NCBI GenBank assembly: GCA_037384065.1
Contig: JARROJ010000022.1
Coordinates: 1 to 38,270, forward strand
From: JABDPF01 sp037384065
GTDB taxonomy: Bacteria > Pseudomonadota > Gammaproteobacteria > Xanthomonadales > SZUA-36
Reading direction: 5' to 3'
DNA: 38,270 nucleotides
The notes under the pieces were generated by a model, which worked only from the letters and a program-made list of their open reading frames with translations, had not been told where the DNA came from and did no database searches. This document shows positions 1 to 8,430 of the stretch, piece after piece. The stretch's first letter is position 1, and each line of letters opens with the position of its first letter. Position numbers and translations under genes: made by a program.

Positions 1-592
1 CGATGGAGCCGGGGCGCACCTGTTCCAGGGTGGTCCGGACCAAGCGCTCGCGATCCGGCGCCGGGTCGCCGTACGAGTCCGGTGCGACATCCCAGGTGAT
101 CGAGGTCACGCCCTCGCGGGCCAGGTAGCGCGGCAGGTTGACCAGCTTCTTGCCGTACGGCGGCCGGAAGCGGATCGGGCCCGTGTACCCGGCGGCGCGG
201 ATCAGCTGATCGGTGCGCTGCAGTTCGTCGGCGACGGAGTCGTAAGGTATCAGGACCATGCGCCGGTGACTGTAGGAGTGGTTGCCGACCTCGTGGCCGG
301 CGGCGACGATCCGTTCCGTTTCGCCGGGGTAGGCCGCGATCGCCTCGCCGACCAGGAAAAACGTCGCGTGCACCTGCTCGCGTTCCAGGATGGCCAGGAT
401 CTCGTCGGTGAAACCCGGCATCGGGCCGTCGTCGAAGGTCAGCGCGACCACCGGTTCGCTCGTCTCGACGCGGTCGACCAGTTCCCCGAACAGTTGCGCG
501 GTCGTGCTGCGCGCATAAAGCCAGGCGGTGGCTGCGACGGTCAGCGACAGCGCGATCGCCACGCCGGCCCAGAGCAGGATGCGCTGCGTCAC
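1..592 (-). CDS. Polysaccharide deacetylase (NodB/CE4 family), 3' end outside window
   Basis: The 197 residues visible hold the NodB homology core. TFDDGP lies at about residues 52-57, where the first Asp is the usual catalytic base and the second a metal ligand. HSYSH at about 105-109 supplies the two metal His, and RPPYG at about 143-147 is the third motif. Residues 5-26 form one hydrophobic segment (signal anchor or signal peptide), so the enzyme acts in the periplasm or at the envelope. Family knowledge: these enzymes remove N- or O-acetyl groups from chitin, peptidoglycan, poly-GlcNAc or other glycans; the substrate cannot be read here. I chose the GTG at 592 because no ATG gives an open frame and it lies 7 nt after the stop of the upstream small gene, implying co-transcription. 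The C-terminus lies beyond position 1. Confidence 0.88.
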   Translation of the reverse strand, partial: MTQRILLWAGVAIALSLTVAATAWLYARSTTAQLFGELVDRVETSEPVVALTFDDGPMPGFTDEILAILEREQVHATFFLVGEAIAAYPGETERIVAAGHEVGNHSYSHRRMVLIPYDSVADELQRTDQLIRAAGYTGPIRFRPPYGKKLVNLPRYLAREGVTSITWDVAPDSYGDPAPDRERLVRTTLEQVRPGSI

Positions 593-599
593 GCCGACA

Positions 600-773
600 T
601 CATTCCCGGTCGCTGTCGGGACGCAGCAGGAACGCCAGCGGTATGGCAAGCGGCCCGAACAAGACCACCGCGAGCCGCCACGGCCGCGTCGGCGTGGCGC
701 CGCGCCGACGCGCGATGAACTCGAAGGCGAGCGCGCTGATCAGCCAGACGAGAGCGGGGACATAGGGGGCCAT
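600..773 (-). CDS. Small hydrophobic membrane protein, unknown function
   Basis: This is a 57-residue protein if the internal ATG at 773 is used; an in-frame start at 806 would add 11 residues. It has two hydrophobic stretches, about residues 4-19 and 29-45, separated by a basic RRRG loop, and a charged C-terminus ending DSDRE. That is the layout of a two-helix inner-membrane hairpin. It lies between the MFS transporter gene and the deacetylase gene on the same strand, with 7 nt between its stop and the deacetylase GTG. No clear Shine-Dalgarno sequence precedes the start. The size and two-helix plan resemble small PLDc_N-type membrane proteins, but I cannot assign the family. The main support is position in a tight operon. 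Confidence 0.5.
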   Translation of the reverse strand: MAPYVPALVWLISALAFEFIARRRGATPTRPWRLAVVLFGPLAIPLAFLLRPDSDRE

Positions 774-842
774 GGGGTCCGTGTACCGTGGTGGTGACGA
801 GGCCACATTCTAGCGCAGGGGCGCGGATCGCGATGACGCCGC

Positions 843-2072
843 TCAGAGTTCGTCCTCGTACACGTGCGAGGCCGTTTGTGTCGCCGCCAGCGCATCGCTG
901 AATGGCACGTGCTCTTCGTCCGGTGGCGGCGCGCGGCGCGAAATCCGGAGTACCGTGTAGGCCGCGAGGAGGGCGTGGACGACCGCCGTGAACAGGTAGA
1001 GCCCGCCGGCGCCGAGCGCGTCCATGAGCAGTGGCGCGATGAACGGGCCGGCGATCGCGCCGATACCGAACATCAGCAGCAGGCCGCTCGAGATCATCAC
1101 GTATTCGTTGTCGCGCGCGTAGTCATTGGCATGGGCGGCGGACACCGCGTACAGGGGAAAGGCGATTGCGCCCCAGGCGGCGCTGAGCGCCAGCAGGACG
1201 GCCGGGGTCACGATGCCGGCGAAGCTCCACAGCGCCAGGCCGACCAGCGTTCCGGCCACGGCTGCGGCCACGATGACCCAGCGGCGGTCGACGTAATCCG
1301 ACCAGCGGCCGAGCGGCCATTGCCCGGCGGCCCCGCCGAGCACCGCCGCGGTCATGAAAAACGCGATGATCTTGAGGTCGTCGGTGTAGCCGGCGACGAA
1401 TACGGGCGCCAGCGACCAGAAGGCGCCGTTGGTCAGGCCGGCCGCCAGGCTGCCCAGGGCGCCCGCGGGCGATATGGCGAACATGCGACGCAGATCGAGC
1501 CGCACCTCGGTTTCGTGATGCGCGGGCGTGGCGGTGCGCGACAGCGCCACCGGAATGGCCGCGATCGAGACGAGCGCCGACGCAATGGCGAACAGCGCCA
1601 TCTGCTGGGGCGGATGCAGCAGCAGCATCTGCTGCCCGCCGGCCATCATCGTCAGCGTGATCAGCGTGTAGGCGGAGAACACGGCGCCGCGGGTCTCGTT
1701 GGTGGACTGCTCGTTCAGCCAGCTCTCGATGACCACGTACAGCACCGCGAAACAGTAGCCGCTGACCAGGCGCAACGCGCTCCAGACCCAGATGTCCACC
1801 CACAGGCCGTGCAGCAGCGGGGCGGCCGAGGCGGCGGCGGTCATCGCGGCGAAGACCCGCACGTGGCCGACCCGGCGCACGAGGTTCGACCCGCGCAGGC
1901 AGCCGAGCGTGAAGCCGAAGAAGTAGGCGCCGCCCATCAGGCCGATCGTCAGGGTGCTGAATCCTTCCAGGTTCGCGCGCACGGGCAACAGGGTGCCCTG
2001 CAGGCCCTGGCCGATCAGCAGGATGGCCACGCCCACGAGCAGCGGGGCCACCGGGGTCAGCAGTCGCAACAT
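843..2072 (-). CDS. MFS transporter, YcaD-like
   Basis: The product is a 409-residue integral membrane protein with about twelve hydrophobic segments in two halves, split by a polar loop near residues 185-200 (RTATPAHHETEVRLDLRR). This is the plan of the major facilitator superfamily. The loop between helices 2 and 3 is basic and glycine-containing (LRGSNLVRRVGHVRVF), as expected for the MFS signature region. Residues around YVVIESWLNEQSTNETRG, in the first half, resemble the YcaD-type subgroup. The substrate cannot be predicted. The ATG at 2072 directly follows an in-frame GTG at 2075. The upstream DUF418 gene stops at 2077, so the two are almost certainly co-translated. The C-terminal tail is acidic and cytoplasmic (HVYEDEL). 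Confidence 0.85.
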   Translation of the reverse strand: MLRLLTPVAPLLVGVAILLIGQGLQGTLLPVRANLEGFSTLTIGLMGGAYFFGFTLGCLRGSNLVRRVGHVRVFAAMTAAASAAPLLHGLWVDIWVWSALRLVSGYCFAVLYVVIESWLNEQSTNETRGAVFSAYTLITLTMMAGGQQMLLLHPPQQMALFAIASALVSIAAIPVALSRTATPAHHETEVRLDLRRMFAISPAGALGSLAAGLTNGAFWSLAPVFVAGYTDDLKIIAFFMTAAVLGGAAGQWPLGRWSDYVDRRWVIVAAAVAGTLVGLALWSFAGIVTPAVLLALSAAWGAIAFPLYAVSAAHANDYARDNEYVMISSGLLLMFGIGAIAGPFIAPLLMDALGAGGLYLFTAVVHALLAAYTVLRISRRAPPPDEEHVPFSDALAATQTASHVYEDEL

Positions 2073-2076
2073 CACG

Positions 2077-3267
2077 TCAGGCTCCGCGCCGCGCGTCGGC
2101 GTCGGCCGGCCGTTTCCACGGCACGGCGAAACTCAGCCAGGTGGCCGAGCGCCACAACCACTCCAGTGGACCGTAATGGTAGCGCCGCAGCCACCACCGC
2201 GCGAGCACCATCTGCGCGCCCCACAGGACGAGTCCGAGCAACAGGGCATTGCGCTGCCCGAAGCCCGTGTACAGGCCGAGCCCGAAGCCGTAGAACAGCG
2301 GCACCCCGTACAGGGACTGGGTCACGTAGATGGTCAGGCTCATGCGACCGGGGGCGGCCAGCCAGGCGGTTGCACGGCGCAGCAGCGGCGCGTGGCAGGC
2401 GGCCAGGAACAGCAGCACCCAGAGCCCGGTCAGCAGGTTGTTGCCGTACTGGTCGAGGATCGCGCGGGCCAGGCCGGCGGCGTCCTCCGCCAGGCGCGTC
2501 GCGGCGAGCGCGCGCTCGGCGACCGCGACCGCGGCCAGCAGGACGAGCAGGGCGAGTCCGGCCCCGAATGCCCGCCCGGCGCGCTCGCCGAAGGTCTCGA
2601 AAAAGCGGTTTCGTTCGAGCACCACGCCCACGCAGAACATGCCGATGACGTTCCAGAGCCGCCCGCTTTCCAGCATGAACAGCCACTTGCCGAGTTGGCC
2701 GGCCCAGACGTTGCGCTGCACCACGTCGGCGAAGCTGCCGTTCGCGTAGATGGCGAAGGTCTCGGCCATCAGGCCGGGATGGTGTTGCTGCGCGACGTCG
2801 GCCGCGCCGCCCAGCGCCAGGCCGAGTTCGACCAGCCTGGGCGCCTGCAGCAGGCCCAGGGCCGCGACCACCAGCAGACCCCGGCTGCCGAGCGGGTAAA
2901 GCGCGATCAGCAACAGGCCGGTCAGCGCCAGCACCTGGAGAATGTCGCCGCTGTAGAGCAGGCCGTGCAGGTAACCCAGGACGAGCAGCAGCGCGAGGCG
3001 CCACGCGAAACGCGCGCGGAAATCGAGACCGCGTTGCGCCTGCCGGCCCATCATCAGGCTGAAACTGAACCCGAACAACAGCGCGAAGATCGCGTAGGCC
3101 TTGCCGCCGAAGAGAAAAAACACGGCGTCGTGCACCGGACCCCATTCCGGTGCGTACCAGAACAGCTCGAAGTACTCGACCATGTGCACGATGAACAGGC
3201 CGAACAGCGCGAAGCCGCGCAGGGCGTCGACTTCGATGATGCGGCGTGGCGAACGGTCGGGCTGCAC
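2077..3267 (-). CDS. DUF418 / YeiB-like multi-pass membrane protein
   Basis: This 396-residue protein has about ten hydrophobic helices. The N-terminus carries RIIEVDALRGFALFGLFIVH, the hallmark of the DUF418/YeiB group and of related acyltransferase-like membrane proteins. The C-terminal part (LTIYVTQSLYGVPLFYGFGLGL, then a WWLRRYHYGPLEWLWRSATW region) matches the DUF418 C-terminal domain. The biochemical role of the family is not settled; a transporter or acyltransferase-like role has been proposed from similarity. It starts with GTG at 3267, with AGAGGA about nine bases upstream. It leads a leftward cluster with the MFS transporter, the small membrane protein and the deacetylase. It is divergent from the AsmA-like gene, with 93 bp between. 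Confidence 0.85.
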   Translation of the reverse strand: MQPDRSPRRIIEVDALRGFALFGLFIVHMVEYFELFWYAPEWGPVHDAVFFLFGGKAYAIFALLFGFSFSLMMGRQAQRGLDFRARFAWRLALLLVLGYLHGLLYSGDILQVLALTGLLLIALYPLGSRGLLVVAALGLLQAPRLVELGLALGGAADVAQQHHPGLMAETFAIYANGSFADVVQRNVWAGQLGKWLFMLESGRLWNVIGMFCVGVVLERNRFFETFGERAGRAFGAGLALLVLLAAVAVAERALAATRLAEDAAGLARAILDQYGNNLLTGLWVLLFLAACHAPLLRRATAWLAAPGRMSLTIYVTQSLYGVPLFYGFGLGLYTGFGQRNALLLGLVLWGAQMVLARWWLRRYHYGPLEWLWRSATWLSFAVPWKRPADADARRGA

Positions 3268-3360
3268 GTGGCGGCGTCCTCTGGCGTGTGGAAACGTATT
3301 GTGTCGTACACTGACGGCCGTGGAAACAGGGACAGCAACCGGACCGGTCGGCGGCCCGCC

Positions 3361-6102
3361 ATGAACGGATCCCGTCGGAGCGGTTCATGGCCCGCGCGCG
3401 TGCTGCGACCGCTGCTGATCGGCTGGGCGGTCTGGGTCGTCGTGGTCAACGCGTTGCTGTACCTGCCGCCGACCCAGCAGGCGATCAGCGCCATCCGGCC
3501 CGAGAAGTTCCTGGTCCGCTGGGACCGCGCCTGGAGCCTGGTTCCGTTTCACGTCCAGGCGCGCGGCGTATTCGCGAACGGCAATTCGAAGCGACAGCTC
3601 TGGCAGCTCCGGGCCGCATCGGTCTCCGGGTTCATCAACCCCGTGCCGCTGCTCTGGAAGACGGTCGACCTGTACGGTATCGCCGCAACCGACCTCGACT
3701 ACCGGCAGCGGCCGCGCCCCCGGCCGGATCGGGACTACCGCGCCGACGCGCCGTTCTTTCCGGACATCGAAGGCCGGCCCGTGACCCCCGCCGATTTGAG
3801 TCCCTACCGCACCCGTCGGCCGTGGCGCGTCGCGGTGAACGCCGCCGCCGTCTCCGGCGCGCTCAGCTACTGGGTCCATGACCTGCGCGGCGCGGCGCAG
3901 GGCCGGGTCTCGGGCGGTCTCGAATACCGGACCCGGGGCGGCCCGCTGCGGCTCGACGTCGACGACCTGGAGCTGGAGCTCGGCCCGCACCGTCTGCGCG
4001 GCGATCGCGTCCTGTTCACCGATGGGCGGGTGCGGGGGGCGCTGGCCTTCGCCCCGTTCAACCCGCGGGAGGATCGGGGCGTGGCCCTGCTTCGCGTCCT
4101 GAGCTTCGACCTCGACACCGAGGTCGATCTCGACAGCCTGGCGTTCCTGAACCTGTTCGTGCCGGATATCGGCGATTTCGACGTCCGCGGGCGCGGAAAC
4201 GTGGTCGGACGCCTGCGCTACGAGCGCGGTGTGGTACTGCCGGGCACCGATCTGGCGGTCGCGGCGCGCGATCTGGCGGTCGGCCTGCTGGGGCACCGGG
4301 TCGAGGGCGCGGGTGCGGTCGGTCTGCGCATGGGCGAGCGCGCCCCGGAACAGATGGCGCTCACGTTCCACTACGGCGACCTGCGCGTGCTGCGGGCGGC
4401 GGACGCCGCCGTCCTGCTGACCGGGCAGGGGCTGCTGCTGACGGTTGGCGGCGACGGGCGCGTGTTGCGGGACCCGAACCGGCCCGACACGAGCCGGGTC
4501 ATCGAGGCGGACATCGGCCGGCTGGACATTCCCGATTTTGCCGCGTTACGACCGTACCTGCCGGAACGCTGGCCGCTCCGCCTGCACGGCGGGCAGGGCA
4601 ATCTGTCCGGTCGGGCGCAGATTCGGCCGACGGCCTACGCCATCGACCTGACGCTGGATTCGAATGCCGCCGACCTCGGGCTCGGTGACTACCGCTTCCT
4701 GACCGATCTCGACGCCGGCCTGAAACTCGAGAATCCGTCGGTGACCACCGACGGCGCGCGGGTCGACGGCAGCTACGTGCGCATCGACGGCGCCCGCCTG
4801 CGACGCGACGGCGCCGACGCGCCGCCCGCCTGGCGCGCCGGGCTGGAATTGCAGCGCGGGCGTGTCGATGTCGTCGCGTCACGCCGCTCGGACCGGCACG
4901 ACGTGGTCGACCTGTTCAACGTCCTGGCCGAGACCCGGATCAGGGACCTGCTGGCCGGCGCTGACGGGGCGTTCGATTTCCGCGGTTACGTCTCGGAGCT
5001 CGCCTGGCTCGGCCTGTTTTTCGGCGACCGGTATCACACGCGAACCGGCGGCGACGCGACGCTGGCGGGCACCGCGCGGCTGGAGCGCGGCCGGCCCGCG
5101 CCGGGCACCGACGTGACGCTGCAATCCGACGGGCTGGTGTTCAACTTCCTCGATTACGCGACTCGCGGCCGCGGTGAAATCAGCCTGGCCGTCGAAGCGG
5201 GCGGCGAGAACGCGGACTGGCGCATCGCGCTGACGCTCGAGGACGCGGATCTGCGCCGGCGCGAGGATCGGGCGACGTACGTCGAGGACGTGCGGATCGA
5301 TGTCGTGGCACGTATCGAGGACGTCGATTTCGATGCCGAGGAAGCGGATTACGAACTGGCGTTCCGGATGCCGGCGGGGCGCGTTACCGACATGACCGTG
5401 TTCAACCGCTATCTGCCCCCGGATGCGCCGCTCGCCCTGACCGGGGGCGACGCGTCACTGACCTCCGAATTGCTGCTGAAATCCGATGATGCGCAGGGCT
5501 GGGTGCGCCTGGACGCCGAGGGTGTGGACCTGGTGATCGACGGGCAGGACGTGCGGGGCGATCTGCAGGCGGCAATCACCGTGGCCGGGGGGCGGCCGGC
5601 CGACATGGCCTTCGACATCGCCGGTTCAAGCCTGCGGCTGGACGACGTCAGCCTTAAGGGGGGAGAAAATGTCTTCGACGAGGCCGGCTGGTATGCCGAA
5701 CTCGATCTCACCCGTGGCGACACCGTGTTCCGTGAGCCGTTGCGCCTCGGCGTCGAGGCCGAACTCCGGGTCAGCGATTCCCGTCCGCTGGTGACGCTGT
5801 TCCGTAACCAGGACGGTTGGCGCCCCGATTTCCTGGCCCGGGCCCTGAGCGTCGCCGACATCACCGGCGCCGCGCGACTCGAAATGGCCGACCGGCGCCT
5901 GCGCATCCCCTTCGCCTGGCTGCAGGGCGAGCACATCGAAGCCGGCGCGAAGGCCGATCTGTCCGGCGCCGGGAACCGCGGCATCGTCTACCTCAAGTAC
6001 CGGGACCTCGACGCGGTGCTGCGCATCGCCGACGGCAAGCGCAACCTGGATCTCCTGCGTGCCCGGAAAAAATTCGACGCGTACCGGGTCGAGGCGGACT
6101 GA
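3361..6102 (+). CDS. Large membrane-anchored periplasmic protein, AsmA/TamB-like
   Basis: The 913-residue protein has one N-terminal transmembrane helix (about residues 19-34, LLIGWAVWVVVVNALL). A very long polar region rich in alternating beta-strand patterns follows, with recurring phrases such as DVRGRGNVVGRLRYERG, LDLTLDSNAADLGLGDYRF and ISLAVEAGG. One helix followed by hundreds of residues of short beta repeats is the organisation of AsmA, TamB and YdbH-like repeating beta-groove proteins, which bridge or span the periplasm and move lipids or assist outer-membrane assembly. I infer membership from architecture, not from a diagnostic motif. The frame is open far upstream, but the ATG at 3361 starts directly before the basic N-terminus and helix and avoids overlapping the divergent genes. 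It is a single-gene unit; the next gene is convergent. Confidence 0.75.
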   Translation: MNGSRRSGSWPARVLRPLLIGWAVWVVVVNALLYLPPTQQAISAIRPEKFLVRWDRAWSLVPFHVQARGVFANGNSKRQLWQLRAASVSGFINPVPLLWKTVDLYGIAATDLDYRQRPRPRPDRDYRADAPFFPDIEGRPVTPADLSPYRTRRPWRVAVNAAAVSGALSYWVHDLRGAAQGRVSGGLEYRTRGGPLRLDVDDLELELGPHRLRGDRVLFTDGRVRGALAFAPFNPREDRGVALLRVLSFDLDTEVDLDSLAFLNLFVPDIGDFDVRGRGNVVGRLRYERGVVLPGTDLAVAARDLAVGLLGHRVEGAGAVGLRMGERAPEQMALTFHYGDLRVLRAADAAVLLTGQGLLLTVGGDGRVLRDPNRPDTSRVIEADIGRLDIPDFAALRPYLPERWPLRLHGGQGNLSGRAQIRPTAYAIDLTLDSNAADLGLGDYRFLTDLDAGLKLENPSVTTDGARVDGSYVRIDGARLRRDGADAPPAWRAGLELQRGRVDVVASRRSDRHDVVDLFNVLAETRIRDLLAGADGAFDFRGYVSELAWLGLFFGDRYHTRTGGDATLAGTARLERGRPAPGTDVTLQSDGLVFNFLDYATRGRGEISLAVEAGGENADWRIALTLEDADLRRREDRATYVEDVRIDVVARIEDVDFDAEEADYELAFRMPAGRVTDMTVFNRYLPPDAPLALTGGDASLTSELLLKSDDAQGWVRLDAEGVDLVIDGQDVRGDLQAAITVAGGRPADMAFDIAGSSLRLDDVSLKGGENVFDEAGWYAELDLTRGDTVFREPLRLGVEAELRVSDSRPLVTLFRNQDGWRPDFLARALSVADITGAARLEMADRRLRIPFAWLQGEHIEAGAKADLSGAGNRGIVYLKYRDLDAVLRIADGKRNLDLLRARKKFDAYRVEAD

Positions 6103-6172
6103 CGCCGCTCGACCGGCCTGCGTTCTGAAAAGCAAGGAGGGCTGCCGACCGCGTATCCCGTCCGCGGCTGAC

Positions 6173-7381
6173 TCAGACGTCGAGCAGTTCGATCCAGTGG
6201 CGCACGGGGCGCTCGGTCGCCTTTTCGAGGTGCATCAGGCAGCCGATGTTGGCGGTGGCGATCAGGGCCGGGTCGCCGGCTTCGAGGTTGCGTATCTTGT
6301 TGGCCAGCAGGCGCTCCGACAGTTCTCGTTGCAGCACGGCGTAGCTGCCGGCCGAGCCGCAGCACAGGTGGGCGTCGGCGACCGGGGTCAGTTTGAAACC
6401 CAGGCCGGTCAGCAGCGATTCGACGCGGCCGGCGCGCTGCAGACCGTGCTGAAGGGAGCAGGGCGCCTGGAAGGCGATGGGGCGCTCCGTGGCCGGTAAC
6501 GGATCCAGTGCCGACAGGTCTTCGCCCTCGATGAATTCCGAGATGTCCATGGCCAGTGCGGCCAGGCGCGCCGCGCGTTCGGCGTAGGCGGGGTCGTTGC
6601 GCAGCAGCCGGCCGTAGTCCCGGACCGTCGGTGCGCAGCCGCTGGCGGTCAGCAGCACCGCCTCGGCGCCGGCCTCGACCTCTGGCCACCAGGCATCGAT
6701 GTTGCGCCGCAGGGTGTCCCGCATGCGCGCCTCCCGCGACAGGTGGTGGCTCAGCGCGCCGCAGCAACCGGCTGCGGGCAGCGCGCGAACCCCGAGGCGG
6801 TCCAGAACGCGCGCGGTGGCGGCATTGATGCGCGGGTGGGTGACCGACTGCACGCAGCCCTCCAGCAGCAGCACGCGGCGCGGGTGATCGCGCGCCGGCC
6901 AGTGTTCGGCGGCCGCTGGCTTCGTCGGCAGCGACGCCTTGATCGATGCCGGCAGCAGTGGCCGCGCGGCCCGGGCCAGGGCCAGCAGCGGGCCGAACCG
7001 TTCCGGTTGCGGCACGACGGCCAGCAGGGCGTCGCGTTGCAGCCGCTCCGCGAACGGGCGCGGCAGGTGCCGCTCGACGAACGCGCGCCCGATCTCGAGC
7101 AGGCGGTGATACTCGACGCCGGAGGGGCAGGTCGTCTCGCAGGCGCGGCAGGTCAGGCAACGGTCGAGATGCAGGCGCGCCTCCTCGCTGGCGCGCCCGT
7201 GCTCGAGCATTTCCTTGATCTGGTAAATCCGCCCGCGCGGGCCGTCCCGCTCGTCGCCGAGCAACTGGTAGGTGGGGCAGGTCGCGTTGCAGAAACCGCA
7301 ATGCACGCAGGTGCGGAGAATGCGCTCGGCGTCGCGACCGTCGTCGGTGTCGTGCAGGTCCGGCGGCAACGTGACCTGCAC
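6173..7381 (-). CDS. glcF: Glycolate oxidase iron-sulfur subunit GlcF
   Basis: This 402-residue protein, close to the E. coli GlcF length, has two N-terminal 4Fe-4S motifs: C25-x2-C28-x2-C31-x3-C35-P and C75-x2-C78-x2-C81-x3-C85-P. Two CCG-type cysteine-rich domains follow (GCVQSVTHP...GCCGALSHH and APCSLQHG...LCCGSAGSY), as in heterodisulfide-reductase-like electron carriers. GlcF passes electrons from the flavoprotein subunits GlcD and GlcE to the membrane quinone pool during oxidation of glycolate to glyoxylate. The gene starts with GTG at 7381, which shares its first base with the last base of the glcE stop (TAGTG), so translation is coupled. It is last in the glcDEF operon and convergent with the AsmA-like gene. 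Confidence 0.96.
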   Translation of the reverse strand: MQVTLPPDLHDTDDGRDAERILRTCVHCGFCNATCPTYQLLGDERDGPRGRIYQIKEMLEHGRASEEARLHLDRCLTCRACETTCPSGVEYHRLLEIGRAFVERHLPRPFAERLQRDALLAVVPQPERFGPLLALARAARPLLPASIKASLPTKPAAAEHWPARDHPRRVLLLEGCVQSVTHPRINAATARVLDRLGVRALPAAGCCGALSHHLSREARMRDTLRRNIDAWWPEVEAGAEAVLLTASGCAPTVRDYGRLLRNDPAYAERAARLAALAMDISEFIEGEDLSALDPLPATERPIAFQAPCSLQHGLQRAGRVESLLTGLGFKLTPVADAHLCCGSAGSYAVLQRELSERLLANKIRNLEAGDPALIATANIGCLMHLEKATERPVRHWIELLDV

Positions 7382-8430
7382 TACGCCGGCGCCTCCGCGC
7401 GCCGGTTGAGAATGCCGTGCGGATCGAAGGCCTGCCGGATGCGCGCCTGCAACTGCGCCGCGGCGTCGGGCAGCGGGTGAAACCGCTCGATCCCCGGCGG
7501 GCCGCGGAACAGCGTGGCGTGGCCGCCGGCCGCTGCGGTGACCGAGCGAACGCGGTCTGGCGCTTCAGCGCCGCGATACCAGCGCTGCGCGCCGCCCCAG
7601 TCGACCAGGCACGGACCGGCGAGGTCCAGCGGCGCGGTCGCCGGCGGCAGCGAGAGTCGCCAGAGGGGGGCGTCGCCGGCGAAGAATCCGAGTTCGTGTT
7701 CGCGCAGGGCCTGCCAGGACCCGTCGTCCTCGACCGCGCGACCGTCGAGGGTTTTCGTGGCCTGGTCCACTTCGCTCTGCGCGCCCGCCAGGCGCAGCCA
7801 CAGCGAGCCGTCGTCCCACGCGGCGCCGGACAGCGGCAGCGGTTGTCCCGCCCAGGCGTTCATCCGCCGGATGGCCTCGCCCTGGGCGCAGGCGAAGCGC
7901 AGCGTGCGCTCGGCGGCCGGTCGCGGCAGTACCTTGAAGGAAACGTCCAGCAGCACGCCGAGGGTGCCGCGGGCTCCGGCCATCAGGCGGGAGACGTCGT
8001 AACCGGCCACGTTTTTCATCACCTGGCCGCCGAAGCGCAGGATTTCGCCACGTCCGTTGACGACGCGCGTGCCGAGCAGGTAATCGCGCAGCGCTCCCGT
8101 CCACGGCCGCGCCGGGCCGGAGAAGCCGCAGGCGACGGCGCCGCCGATGGTCGCGGCGGCGCCGAAGGCGGGCGGATCGAACGGCAGGTGTTGCCCGTTT
8201 TCCTGTAACAGCGCGCGCAATTCGGCCAGCGGCGTGCCCGCGCGGCAGGTCAGAACGAGTTCGCCGGGGTCGTACTCGACGACGCCGGCATGGTCCGTGA
8301 CGTCGAGCGTGTCGCCCCGCGGCGGATCGCCATACCACGCCTTGCTGCCGCCACCGCGAATCACCAGGGGCGTCGCCTCGGCGGCGGCGGCGCGGACCCG
8401 GTCGGCGATCTGCTGTCCGCAATCGGTCAT
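7381..8430 (-). CDS. glcE: Glycolate oxidase FAD-binding subunit GlcE
   Basis: The product has 349 residues, matching GlcE of E. coli. It has a PCMH-type FAD-binding domain, with PLVIRGGGSKAWYG near residues 21-34, FDPPAFGAAATIGGAVACG near 90-108, and MKNVAGYDVSRLMAGARGTLG near 138-158. The C-terminus has the usual DPHGILN motif. It lacks the larger cap seen in GlcD, as expected for GlcE. With GlcD and GlcF it forms the membrane-associated complex that oxidises glycolate to glyoxylate. The ATG at 8430 overlaps the glcD stop (TGATG). The frame is open upstream to 8607, but that stretch lies inside glcD and is not coding for GlcE. No glcC-type regulator gene lies nearby. Confidence 0.95.
   Translation of the reverse strand: MTDCGQQIADRVRAAAAEATPLVIRGGGSKAWYGDPPRGDTLDVTDHAGVVEYDPGELVLTCRAGTPLAELRALLQENGQHLPFDPPAFGAAATIGGAVACGFSGPARPWTGALRDYLLGTRVVNGRGEILRFGGQVMKNVAGYDVSRLMAGARGTLGVLLDVSFKVLPRPAAERTLRFACAQGEAIRRMNAWAGQPLPLSGAAWDDGSLWLRLAGAQSEVDQATKTLDGRAVEDDGSWQALREHELGFFAGDAPLWRLSLPPATAPLDLAGPCLVDWGGAQRWYRGAEAPDRVRSVTAAAGGHATLFRGPPGIERFHPLPDAAAQLQARIRQAFDPHGILNRRAEAPA

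Noticed and set aside
1954..3360. Upstream extension of the AsmA-like reading frame, giving a 1382-residue frame
   Set aside because: The added part is antisense to the DUF418 and MFS genes, is rich in Gln/Arg/Pro low-complexity sequence, and has no membrane helix at its start. The ATG at 3361 begins a proper membrane anchor.
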